From Geomobilibacter sp964431365 (lineage in GTDB: Bacteria; Desulfobacterota; Desulfuromonadia; Geobacterales; DSM-12255), in assembly GCA_964431365.1 (NCBI GenBank), contig CAYSJJ010000001.1, positions 1-64,000 on the forward strand: DNA of 64,000 bases, in the 5' to 3' direction. Positions 1 through 7,627 of this stretch are shown piece by piece (position 1 is the first letter of the stretch; each line of letters begins with the position of its first letter). The notes beneath the pieces are model-generated. The model was given only the letters and a program-made list of their open reading frames with translations. It was not told the origin of the DNA and did no database searches. The position numbers were made by a program, and so were the translations under genes.

Positions 1-76
<76 letters not shown>

Positions 77-172
77 ATATTGTCTGTAAGTTGTTAACCT
101 TACAGGCTTTTGGCGACGTGAAAAGGTATGTCTTGGATATTCACAAGACATCCGTCACCGTTAAGCATTGAC

Positions 173-202
173 CTTATAACATGAGCTTTTTTGGCATGTC
201 AA
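173..202 (-). promoter_or_regulatory. Sigma-70 promoter of tRNA-Asn
   Basis: On the minus strand a TTGACA box (197-202) is followed after 18 bases by TATAAG (173-178). Transcription would start near 166 and reach the tRNA after a leader of about 90 bases. The spacing and boxes are close to consensus; no competing gene lies on this strand here. Confidence 0.6.
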
Positions 203-456
203 TCGTAAAAATCCAGACGGCTACATGGATGATTGCAGGTTTGGCGTCCCAATCGCTCGCATCCTGTAATCATCCGTGTCGGCGATCCTGAATATAGCCG
301 ATTGCCAATGGCTTATTTTTAGCTAAACTTCTCCGCGAACTGTCAAGCTCGGTTGATTTCTGTAATTGTTTTTTACACCCCTGGGTAACGCTCCATCCCT
401 GGGAAGTGCCGGCGTAACTGGCTTGTCTGCCAGGATAAATCCAATCGCTGCCCAGC

Positions 457-471
457 TGGCATAACAATTGC
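457..471 (+). promoter_or_regulatory. Sigma-54 (RpoN) promoter of the multicopper oxidase cluster
   Basis: The sequence TGGCATAACAATTGC matches the -24/-12 consensus TGGCAC-N5-TTGC with exact spacing: the GG at 458-459 and the GC at 470-471 are correctly phased. The -24 element differs from consensus only in T for C. The start point would fall near 483, about 55 bases before the first gene. Such promoters need an enhancer-binding activator, so the cluster is probably switched on by a specific signal. I could not identify the enhancer site with confidence. Confidence 0.6.
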
Positions 472-538
472 GGATAGGGTGCACATTTTTTAGAAGCCGA
501 TTTTCATAATAAAGGCACTCCTTGAAAGGAAGTGACGG

Positions 539-1210
539 ATGATGAATCTGAACCTGATTATTGTCGCCTTGATGTTGTTTCTAGCCGCCCCGGCGTTTTC
601 TGCCGATGCGCCGAAAACAGAGGAGGAGAAGACGCTCTATGCCATTGGGTTGATGGTTTCCCGATCTCTCGCCGTGTTCAATCTGACCTCTGAAGAGCTG
701 GAGTTTGTCAAACAAGGTCTTTCGGATGTGAATGCCGGGAAAAAGCCTGCCGTTGAGTTGAGTGCCTACAATGAAAAGGTTCAGGAATTGGCACGGGCAC
801 GCCGTAAGGCCCAGGGCGAGAAGCTGGCCGCCATGAACAAGGAGTTCATCGCCAAGGCTGCCGCAGAAAAGGGTGCATTGAAGAGCGATTCGGGCTTGAT
901 CTACCTTTCGCTGAAAGAGGGGACCGGGGCGAGCCCGACCGCTACGGATACGGTCAAGGTCAACTACCGTGGGACACTTCCCGACGGGAGGGAGTTTGAC
1001 AGTTCGTACAAGCGCGGTAAGCCGGCTGAATTCAGGCTGGACGGTGTCATCAGGTGCTGGACCGAGGGGTTGCAGAAGATGAAGAGCGGTGGCAAGGCCA
1101 AGCTGGTCTGTCCGGCGAGCATCGCCTATGGTGATGCCGGTGCCGGTGATCTCATCCTGCCGGGCGCCACGCTGTTGTTCGAAGTGGAGCTGCTTGAAGT
1201 GAAAAAGTAG
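539..1210 (+). CDS. Exported FKBP-type peptidyl-prolyl isomerase (FkpA/Mip-like)
   Basis: The 223-residue product begins with a signal peptide (about residues 1-22, ending AAPAFSA). A helical FKBP N-terminal dimerisation domain follows (about 26-110). The C-terminal half is the catalytic FKBP fold (about 115-223), with VKVNYRGTLPDGREFDSS and the closing strand LLFEVELLEV. It should catalyse proline cis-trans isomerisation and act as a chaperone in the periplasm. The ribosome site AAAGGAAG (525-532) fits ATG 539; ATG 542 is also possible. As first gene behind the sigma-54 promoter, it may help fold the large secreted oxidase downstream, which is an inference from context. Confidence 0.88.
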   Translation: MMNLNLIIVALMLFLAAPAFSADAPKTEEEKTLYAIGLMVSRSLAVFNLTSEELEFVKQGLSDVNAGKKPAVELSAYNEKVQELARARRKAQGEKLAAMNKEFIAKAAAEKGALKSDSGLIYLSLKEGTGASPTATDTVKVNYRGTLPDGREFDSSYKRGKPAEFRLDGVIRCWTEGLQKMKSGGKAKLVCPASIAYGDAGAGDLILPGATLLFEVELLEVKK

Positions 1211-1223
1211 CGGGTACAGCTTT

Positions 1224-1535
1224 ATGCTAGAAATCGCCCGAAAAATCATCTTCGGTCCCTTACTGTTGTTGCCGTGCACGGCAGTTGCTGCCCACGACTG
1301 CCGTCTGATCGAGTACGCGGACCATGTCGAGGCTGTCTGTACCGGTGATCCCAGGGCGGTCCCAGAGAGAATCGCCCCGGCGGTCCCTGAAAAGGCAACT
1401 CCCAATGGCGCGCAAGTATCAAAGCAGCGACAGAACCTGGAGAGGATCCGTACCATGAATGCACACCGGTTTGAAGCCCCGGCCGCGCACGCAACGCCAG
1501 GCACTGTCCCTGACAGCGAGAGGAAGGGTTTTTGA
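1224..1535 (+). CDS. Small exported protein of unknown function
   Basis: The frame encodes 103 residues starting with a likely signal peptide (a hydrophobic run FGPLLLLPCTAVAAHD, cleavage near residue 23). The mature part is short, proline- and alanine-rich, with two cysteines (DCRLIEY and VCTGD) that could form a disulfide. I do not recognise a family. It lies 13 bases after the FKBP gene and 19 bases before the next gene on the same strand, which supports membership of the same transcript. The ribosome site is weak. Antisense frames overlap it but lack any family signal. Confidence 0.5.
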   Translation: MLEIARKIIFGPLLLLPCTAVAAHDCRLIEYADHVEAVCTGDPRAVPERIAPAVPEKATPNGAQVSKQRQNLERIRTMNAHRFEAPAAHATPGTVPDSERKGF

Positions 1536-1554
1536 CCGACACTGAGGAGAGCAG

Positions 1555-1890
1555 ATGAGAGTGGCTGTGAAGTTGGCGTTGGGAGTCATGCTGTGTGCGG
1601 GGCCGGTCAGTGCCCAGGAGCAACAGGTGCTGGGGAGCCCCATGGACAAGCTCAACTACGGTATCGGCGTAGAAACGGCAAGAAATCTCAAGAATCAGGG
1701 GGTCGATGTCAATCTGGACCTGTTGATCCAAGGGTTGAAGGACGGCCTTTCAGGAAAGCCGCTGCTGGTTCCCGAAAAGGAGCTTCGCGGGGTTATCGTT
1801 TCGTTCCAGAGTGAACTGAGGCGCAGGCAGGCTGTGAGCAAAAAGCGGGCGGTGATGGATAATGTTTCAGCGGGAGTCGCCAGGCCATAA
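1555..1890 (+). CDS. Exported FKBP N-terminal-domain-only protein
   Basis: The 111-residue product has a signal peptide (about 1-20, ending AGPVSAQ). The mature part resembles the helical N-terminal domain of FkpA/Mip-type isomerases: MDKLNYGIGVETARNLKNQG, then LLIQGLKDGLSGKPLL and a charged helix. The same pattern appears in the FKBP three genes upstream (LYAIGLMVSRSL, VKQGLSDVNAGKKP). The catalytic FKBP fold is entirely absent. In full-length members this domain makes dimers, so the protein may be a stand-alone chaperone or a partner for the full-length FKBP. ATG 1555 is preceded by GAGGAGA. It ends 56 bases before the oxidase start. Confidence 0.7.
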   Translation: MRVAVKLALGVMLCAGPVSAQEQQVLGSPMDKLNYGIGVETARNLKNQGVDVNLDLLIQGLKDGLSGKPLLVPEKELRGVIVSFQSELRRRQAVSKKRAVMDNVSAGVARP

Positions 1891-1945
1891 TGCCTTGATA
1901 TCGTACTGTGTACTTACAGGTGGAAGCAAGAAAGCGGGGGAGAAT

Positions 1946-4900
1946 ATGAACAGACGAAATGCTTGGAAACTGCTGTATCTATTGGTGGCAGCGGCTCTCC
2001 TGCCTCTGGGCACCGACATGGCCCAGGCGGGACCTGGCGGCGGCACGTACTATGCGAACAGCCCGGCAGGGGGGGCCTCCGGCACCGCGCTGCGGAAGTT
2101 CGTCGATAAGCTTCCGGGTGTGGGGCTTCCGGGTTGCACCAAGAGCAGCCCCCCAGGTATCGGAACCTGCAACGAAAACAACCTGGGGAACTACATACCG
2201 GTAGCATCGAAAGTTACCGGAAGGCCGGGAGTCCCGGCTGATCTCCCGACCGGCAACGATTATTACGAGATCGGTCTGGTGGAGTACGCCCAGAAAATGC
2301 ACTCCGATCTCCCCAAAAAGACCAAACTGCGCGGGTATCGGGACCTTAGCCCCGCCTTTGCCAACCAGTCGACCCAGTACCTCGGTCCGCTGATCATCGC
2401 CACCAAGGATAAGCCGGTCCGCATCAAATTCACGAACATGCTCCCGACCGGCGCTGCGGGGAACCTGTTCATCCCGGTCGACACCACGCTGATGGGCGCT
2501 GGGCCCGGACCGTATACCGATGCTACCGGGACAACCACATGCGCCCAGACGATGATGAGCCCCTATGCAAATACGCAAACAATCACCGAAAACTGTTCAA
2601 CTAACGTCAAGTTCACCCAGAACCGCGCCACCATCCACCTCCACGGCGGCAACTCCCCCTGGATCAGCGACGGCACGCCCCATCAGTGGATAACCCCGGC
2701 TGGTGAGACGTCGGTGCCTGCACAAATGCGGAAGGGGGTGGGGGTGCAGAACGTTCCGGACATGTGGTTCGATCCCGCCACCGGCAATTCGGTTGCCCCG
2801 GGCACGCCGGGAGCAGTGAACGACCCCGGCGCCGGTTCGATGACCTTCTTCTGGACCAACCAGCAGAGCAATCGGTTGATGTTCTATCACGATCACTCCC
2901 TGGGGATTACCCGCCTGAACGTCTATGCCGGCGAGGCAGCAGGCTATCTGATTACCGATGCGGTCGAAGAGGACCTTATCAACCGGGGCATCCTGCCGAA
3001 CATCTGCGCCGGCGGTGCGACGGCTGTCTGCGAATACCGCTACGGCATCCCTCTGATCATCCAGGACAAGACCTTTGTTCCCCAGAACATCGCCGTCCAG
3101 GATGCCAAGTGGGATTTAACCAAATGGGGCCAGCCTGGCGATCTCTGGTTCCCCCACGTGTACGAACCTAACCAGGACCCCACCAGTCCGGCCGGCGCCA
3201 ACCCGTTCGGTCGCTGGGATTATGGCCCCTGGTTCTGGCCTCCAGTCTCGCTCGACCCGTCGAAAACCACACTCCCGACCGTGTCCACTACGCCGGAAGC
3301 GTTCATGGATACCATGGTCGTCAATGGGACCGCCTATCCTTATCTGAATGTGGAACCCAAACCGTACCGCTTCCGGATCCTGAACGCTACCAACGACCGG
3401 ATGCTCAACCTGAGCCTGTTCGTATCGGACCCGAATGACCCGCTCGGTACCGAAGTGAAGATGGTGGCGGCGGCCCCGACCCCGACCTTCCCGGCCGGGC
3501 CGTTCCCCGCAGTAGCGAACTGGCCCACGGATGGCCGGGCCGGTGGGGTACCGGACCCGGCTACCCGGGGGCCCAACCTCATCCAGATCGGCACAGAAAG
3601 CGGCTTCCTCCCCAACCCGGTTGTACACCCCAACCAGCCGGTCGGCTACGATTACAACCGTCGCAGCATTACCGTCCTGAACGTCCTGGAGAAGAACCTG
3701 TTCATCGGCTCTGCGGAACGGGCCGACGTCATCATCGACTTCTCGGACCCGAAGTTTATCGGCAAGAACATCATCCTGTACAACGATGCCCCTGCCCCGG
3801 TCCCGGCAGGCGATCCCCGCCAGGACTACTACACCGGCAACCCGGATCAGACCGCGAGTGGTGGTGCACCTTCGACCCTGCGCGGTTACGGTCCCAATAC
3901 CCGGACGATCATGCAATTTCGGGTAGCCGGTACCCCGGCACCGAATGCCGCTTTGTTGCCCAACCTCAAGACGGAGTTGCCGCTGGCCTTCAAGAAAACT
4001 CAGCCGGCGCCGCTGGTGCCGGAGCCGACCTATCCGATAACTGCATGGGGGGTGACAACGCCGCCTGAGCAGTATGTCAAGATCCAGGACTATACCCTGA
4101 CCACGAAGCCGCTCAACAGGGACTACACCCAGAGCGCGATTCCGGTCACCATCCCGTTCCAGTCCAAGGCGATCCAGGAACTATGGGACCCGTACGGCCG
4201 GATGAATGCCACCCTGGGGGTCGAGCTGCCATTTACCAGCCAGTTCAACCAGACCACCATCCCGATGGGGTATGCCGAACCGGCCACCGAACTGATCGTG
4301 GACGGTCATCCCCAGATCTGGAAAATCACCCATAACGGTGTCGATAGCCATCCGGTCCACTTCCACATGTTCGATGTACAGGTGATCAACCGGGTCGGCT
4401 GGGACGGCGCCATCCGGCCTGCCGATGACAATGAGTTGGGTTGGAAGGAAACCGTCAGGATGAATCCCCTGGAGGACATCATCGTTGCCGTACGTCCGAA
4501 GGCCCAGACGCTCCCGTTTGTCCTTCCGGTCAGCCAGCGCCCGATAGACCCGACCCAACCGGGAACCGCCACGCTTCCGGCTACCGACATTGGGAACCTG
4601 GCAGCCGCCAATACCAGCATCAAGAACGTGACTACCGGGTTAACCGGCTTTACGCCTGCAGGCACGGTATTCACCGGGCAGCCCAATGCCGGAGTGTCCG
4701 TCACGATCAAGAACGATACGATGGAATACGGCTACGAGTATGTCTGGCACTGCCATATCCTTGGCCATGAGGAAAACGACTTCATGCGGCCGCTCATCTT
4801 CAGCGCATCCACGGGGGTGCCTCCGAACCCGTCAAGCCTGAATGCCTATCTGTTTGGCGGTCCCAACGTGCCCGGGAAAGCGGGGTACATCAATCCCTAT

Positions 4901-6823
4901 GCCAATCCTAACGTCAACCAGATCGTCCTCCAGTGGACAGATGGTGCGCTCATTTCCACACCAAGCAGATTCCTCGTCCAACGGTCCGTCAATGGCGGAG
5001 CCTTCGCCGATCTGGCGGAGATATCGTTCCTGACCGGCTGGCCGCCGATCTATACCGATACATCAGTGGATCCGGCCGCGACGTACAACTATCAGGTCTA
5101 TGCACTGAACGATTTCGGAGCACTGAACACGAAATCCACCCTGCCCGCGACCCTGGCTGCACCCGTCACTACCGGCACCTGGCTGCCGGCCACCAGCGTG
5201 ACCCTGACGGACAGCAAGCCGATCGGGCATGTGGTCGGGACCAACGTCAGTTTTACCGCCAGCGCGGCCGTCACCGCCGTTACACAACCGACGAACGTCG
5301 CCTACCAGTACCGGTTCCTGGTGAACAACGTTGAGGTGCAGGCCTTCAGCGCCAGCAGTCTGTATACGTTGCCCGACACGACTCCGGTCGGCAGCTATAC
5401 CGTCACGGTCGAGGCACGTACCAGCGCGAGCCAGAATCCGGTGGCAAGCACTTCCGTAACCCATGCGATCATAAATCCGCCAAATCCGCCGACAACCGTC
5501 GCCACCCCGGTCCCTGCCGTCTATTCGGCTCCGCCGGTCGTGGTTGCGTTGACCGCCACTGCGCCCAACCCGGCCGTCCCGGTCCAGGGTATCTACTACA
5601 CCCTGGACGGCAGCATGCCGACCACGGCAATGCCCCCCTACACCGGGCCGATAACGCTGAACCAGACCACCACCATCAACTATTTTGCCGTGGATGTGAA
5701 CGGTACGGCCGAAGCTGTTCACACCGATACCTGGTACATCCATGCGGCTGATCTCGCCGCAACCATGCAGATCAACAACGGTGCGACGCTGACCAAGGGG
5801 CTGGCCGTTACCCTGAACCTGAACGCCTTCGACCCGGTCGGGGTGGCCACCATGGAGTTTTCCAACGACGGCACCAACTGGAGCGGCGAGGAGCCTTACG
5901 CCACCACCAAGCTATGGACCCTCACCACGGGAAGCGACGGCCCGAGGACGGTCTACGCGCGCTTCCGCGACAAGTCGCTACCGACCGGCGTCCAGTATGC
6001 GCCGATAACCGCGACCATCACCCTGGACACGACACCACCCGTCACCACCCCGAGTCCGACTCCCGGCACGTACATGAATGGCTCCGCACTTTCAGTCATC
6101 CTGACCGCCAGTGAGACGGCCACCATTTACTACACCATCGACGGTACGACACCCACGACGGCGTCCCTGGTCTATGCCAAGCCGATCCTGGTCAATACCG
6201 CAGCCGGTTCATCCACCACGATCAAGTATTTCGCCATCGACAGCGCCGGCAATGTGGAGGCGGTCAAGACCAGCGTCTGGAGCATGGCCACCATCGATCT
6301 GACTGCCAGTATGAAGATCAACAACGGGGCCACGTGGACGCCCAAAGCCGCGGTCACCCTCAACATCAAGGCCTCAGACCCATCCGGCATAGCGAGTTAC
6401 GAGCTCTCCAACAACGGTACGACTTGGTCGGGGCCGTTTGCGTCGCCGGACACTACTGCGGGGGCGAATCTCGTCTTGTCCCCGAGTTGGACGCTGGACG
6501 CGCCGACTGTCGAAGGGCTAAAAACGGTCTACGTGAGGTTCACCGACACCAACCTTGGCGGCGGCACCACGTATCCGCCCATTACGGCAACGATCCTCCT
6601 TGGTGCCAAAGACGGCCTGATTCCCGGTACCAGCAGCCACCTTGCCAGTGCCCTCAAGGCGCTGCAGATCGACAGAGGTTTGCTCTCTCCAGGCCCGTTG
6701 GACTTGGTCCACGCCGATGTAGCACCATATGTTGGCGGGGCTGCGCAACCGGATGGGAAGATCGACATGCTCGATGCGTATGTGATCATGCTCCACGGGC
6801 TGGGGCTGATCTCAACATTCTAG
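1946..6823 (+). CDS. OmpB-like secreted multicopper oxidase with C-terminal dockerin-like module
   Basis: This 1625-residue protein has a signal peptide (about 1-30) and cupredoxin domains with all copper motifs: HLHG near residue 229, HDH near 314, HPVHFH near 802 and HCHILGH followed by an axial Met near 934-944. Type 1, 2 and 3 copper sites therefore look complete. After about residue 960 come a fibronectin-like region, two chitobiase-type segments (IYYTLDGSMPTT near 1200; IYYTIDGTTPTT near 1395) with linking Ig-like units, and a tail (about 1552-1625) with the calcium-loop pattern PDGKIDMLDAYVIM of dockerins. OmpB and OmpC of Geobacter sulfurreducens are surface multicopper oxidases linked to Fe(III) oxide reduction; this homologue is longer. 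The start is ATG 1946, after GGGGGAGA; an upstream in-frame ATG (1862) would bury the signal peptide. Confidence 0.9.
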   Translation: MNRRNAWKLLYLLVAAALLPLGTDMAQAGPGGGTYYANSPAGGASGTALRKFVDKLPGVGLPGCTKSSPPGIGTCNENNLGNYIPVASKVTGRPGVPADLPTGNDYYEIGLVEYAQKMHSDLPKKTKLRGYRDLSPAFANQSTQYLGPLIIATKDKPVRIKFTNMLPTGAAGNLFIPVDTTLMGAGPGPYTDATGTTTCAQTMMSPYANTQTITENCSTNVKFTQNRATIHLHGGNSPWISDGTPHQWITPAGETSVPAQMRKGVGVQNVPDMWFDPATGNSVAPGTPGAVNDPGAGSMTFFWTNQQSNRLMFYHDHSLGITRLNVYAGEAAGYLITDAVEEDLINRGILPNICAGGATAVCEYRYGIPLIIQDKTFVPQNIAVQDAKWDLTKWGQPGDLWFPHVYEPNQDPTSPAGANPFGRWDYGPWFWPPVSLDPSKTTLPTVSTTPEAFMDTMVVNGTAYPYLNVEPKPYRFRILNATNDRMLNLSLFVSDPNDPLGTEVKMVAAAPTPTFPAGPFPAVANWPTDGRAGGVPDPATRGPNLIQIGTESGFLPNPVVHPNQPVGYDYNRRSITVLNVLEKNLFIGSAERADVIIDFSDPKFIGKNIILYNDAPAPVPAGDPRQDYYTGNPDQTASGGAPSTLRGYGPNTRTIMQFRVAGTPAPNAALLPNLKTELPLAFKKTQPAPLVPEPTYPITAWGVTTPPEQYVKIQDYTLTTKPLNRDYTQSAIPVTIPFQSKAIQELWDPYGRMNATLGVELPFTSQFNQTTIPMGYAEPATELIVDGHPQIWKITHNGVDSHPVHFHMFDVQVINRVGWDGAIRPADDNELGWKETVRMNPLEDIIVAVRPKAQTLPFVLPVSQRPIDPTQPGTATLPATDIGNLAAANTSIKNVTTGLTGFTPAGTVFTGQPNAGVSVTIKNDTMEYGYEYVWHCHILGHEENDFMRPLIFSASTGVPPNPSSLNAYLFGGPNVPGKAGYINPYANPNVNQIVLQWTDGALISTPSRFLVQRSVNGGAFADLAEISFLTGWPPIYTDTSVDPAATYNYQVYALNDFGALNTKSTLPATLAAPVTTGTWLPATSVTLTDSKPIGHVVGTNVSFTASAAVTAVTQPTNVAYQYRFLVNNVEVQAFSASSLYTLPDTTPVGSYTVTVEARTSASQNPVASTSVTHAIINPPNPPTTVATPVPAVYSAPPVVVALTATAPNPAVPVQGIYYTLDGSMPTTAMPPYTGPITLNQTTTINYFAVDVNGTAEAVHTDTWYIHAADLAATMQINNGATLTKGLAVTLNLNAFDPVGVATMEFSNDGTNWSGEEPYATTKLWTLTTGSDGPRTVYARFRDKSLPTGVQYAPITATITLDTTPPVTTPSPTPGTYMNGSALSVILTASETATIYYTIDGTTPTTASLVYAKPILVNTAAGSSTTIKYFAIDSAGNVEAVKTSVWSMATIDLTASMKINNGATWTPKAAVTLNIKASDPSGIASYELSNNGTTWSGPFASPDTTAGANLVLSPSWTLDAPTVEGLKTVYVRFTDTNLGGGTTYPPITATILLGAKDGLIPGTSSHLASALKALQIDRGLLSPGPLDLVHADVAPYVGGAAQPDGKIDMLDAYVIMLHGLGLISTF

Positions 6824-6834
6824 CCACATGACTA

Positions 6835-6863
6835 GCCCCCCTCCCTTGACTTAGGGAGGGGGC
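6835..6863 (+). terminator. GC-rich hairpin after the oxidase gene
   Basis: The arms GCCCCCCTCCCT (6835-6846) and AGGGAGGGGGC (6853-6863) pair around a six-base loop. Only a broken T-run (AATAAATTTT) follows, so it may be a partial terminator or a 3'-end stabiliser that lowers expression of the lipoprotein gene beyond it. Confidence 0.55.
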
Positions 6864-6895
6864 ACAATAAATTTTCAGCCAGGAGGCTTGTTTCC

Positions 6896-7516
6896 ATGAA
6901 AGGATTTATCAAAACATCATTGTTCTGTGTTCTTGTGGTAGCGACACTCTATGGATGCGGGGGAGGGGGCGGAGGCGGCGGTGTGACGAAAGCGGTGACG
7001 AAGGTATATCTCTATGGGAACATGACGTCAATAACGTCTGCAAAGGCTTACAGTTTCGGCAATATATCGTCCAAGCTGCGTGTAGCTTCCGTTTCGTCAA
7101 GCATCGATCTCCCTTCGGCAGTGATGGTAAATTATTCCTCGCCGCAGGCGGATATCACTGGATGCACCTTGCGCAAGGGGGTCTTTACGCCATCAGGGCC
7201 AAAGCTGGTGAGTCAATCAGATTTTGGCGATAGTCGATTCAATCCTGATCCGAGCAGCAGGAAGCTCACCATAAAGATGTTTAACTGGGGATCCGTGCTC
7301 CTGAAGGCGAGTACCACCGGAAACGGCGGGCTGGGTGAGGAAATTGCAACCATCAACTTCACCCTTGCCGCGCCGGGCGTAAAGCCCCCGGCTTCTTTTG
7401 ACCAGCAGCAGAACGCCTCCTCCGTTGTTGGTGTGACTGACAATGCTAATACCAATCTAGGCTCAGTTGTCTACATGAATGGCCCCAAAATCACCTTCGT
7501 CACGACTTATCAGTAA
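6896..7516 (+). CDS. Lipoprotein with cohesin-like region
   Basis: The 206-residue product has a lipoprotein signal with lipobox LYGC (Cys 21) followed by a glycine run that acts as a tether. The mature part (about 60-185) is predicted beta-rich and resembles a cohesin: a paired-strand start (SIDLPSAVMVNYSSPQADI), a central LRKGVFTPSG, and the late strand GLGEEIATINFTLAAPG, which is typical of cohesin and related surface modules. It lies just after an oxidase carrying a dockerin-like tail, so a cohesin-dockerin pair that anchors the enzyme to the outer membrane is a reasonable inference, not something shown. AGGAGG at 6882-6887 precedes ATG 6896. Codon use is less GC-rich than the neighbours. 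Confidence 0.6.
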   Translation: MKGFIKTSLFCVLVVATLYGCGGGGGGGGVTKAVTKVYLYGNMTSITSAKAYSFGNISSKLRVASVSSSIDLPSAVMVNYSSPQADITGCTLRKGVFTPSGPKLVSQSDFGDSRFNPDPSSRKLTIKMFNWGSVLLKASTTGNGGLGEEIATINFTLAAPGVKPPASFDQQQNASSVVGVTDNANTNLGSVVYMNGPKITFVTTYQ

Positions 7517-7546
7517 GGCAAACCCGTCGTCACTTGATCGTCTGGA

Positions 7547-7591
7547 AAGCAAACTGGCAAGGCCCGATGGGCCTTGCCAGTTTGCTTTTTT
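7547..7591. terminator. Strong bidirectional terminator
   Basis: A perfect 19-base stem (AAGCAAACTGGCAAGGCCC with its complement) closes on a GAT loop and is followed by a T-run on the plus strand. The run of A before it serves the minus strand. It separates the oxidase/lipoprotein cluster from the convergent EAL-HDOD gene. Confidence 0.9.
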
Positions 7592-7627
7592 GTATATGAA
7601 CGATGACAAAACCACGATTTGCGGAGT

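Larger units (their letters stand above)
77..538. other. Intergenic region, 462 bases
   Basis: No convincing gene is visible. The stretch is richer in A and T than the neighbouring genes. It holds the divergent control signals of its two flanks: the tRNA-Asn promoter on the minus strand (173-202) and a sigma-54 promoter on the plus strand (457-471). A short minus-strand open frame at 270-467 has no ribosome site or family resemblance and is treated as noise. Confidence 0.6.

Noticed and set aside
270..467. A 65-codon minus-strand frame between tRNA-Asn and the FKBP gene
   Set aside because: It overlaps the sigma-54 promoter, has no ribosome site and no family resemblance.
581..1731. Overlapping minus-strand frames opposite the FKBP and small exported genes
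   Set aside because: No ribosome site or recognisable motif. The plus strand has two clear FKBP-type products with signal peptides.
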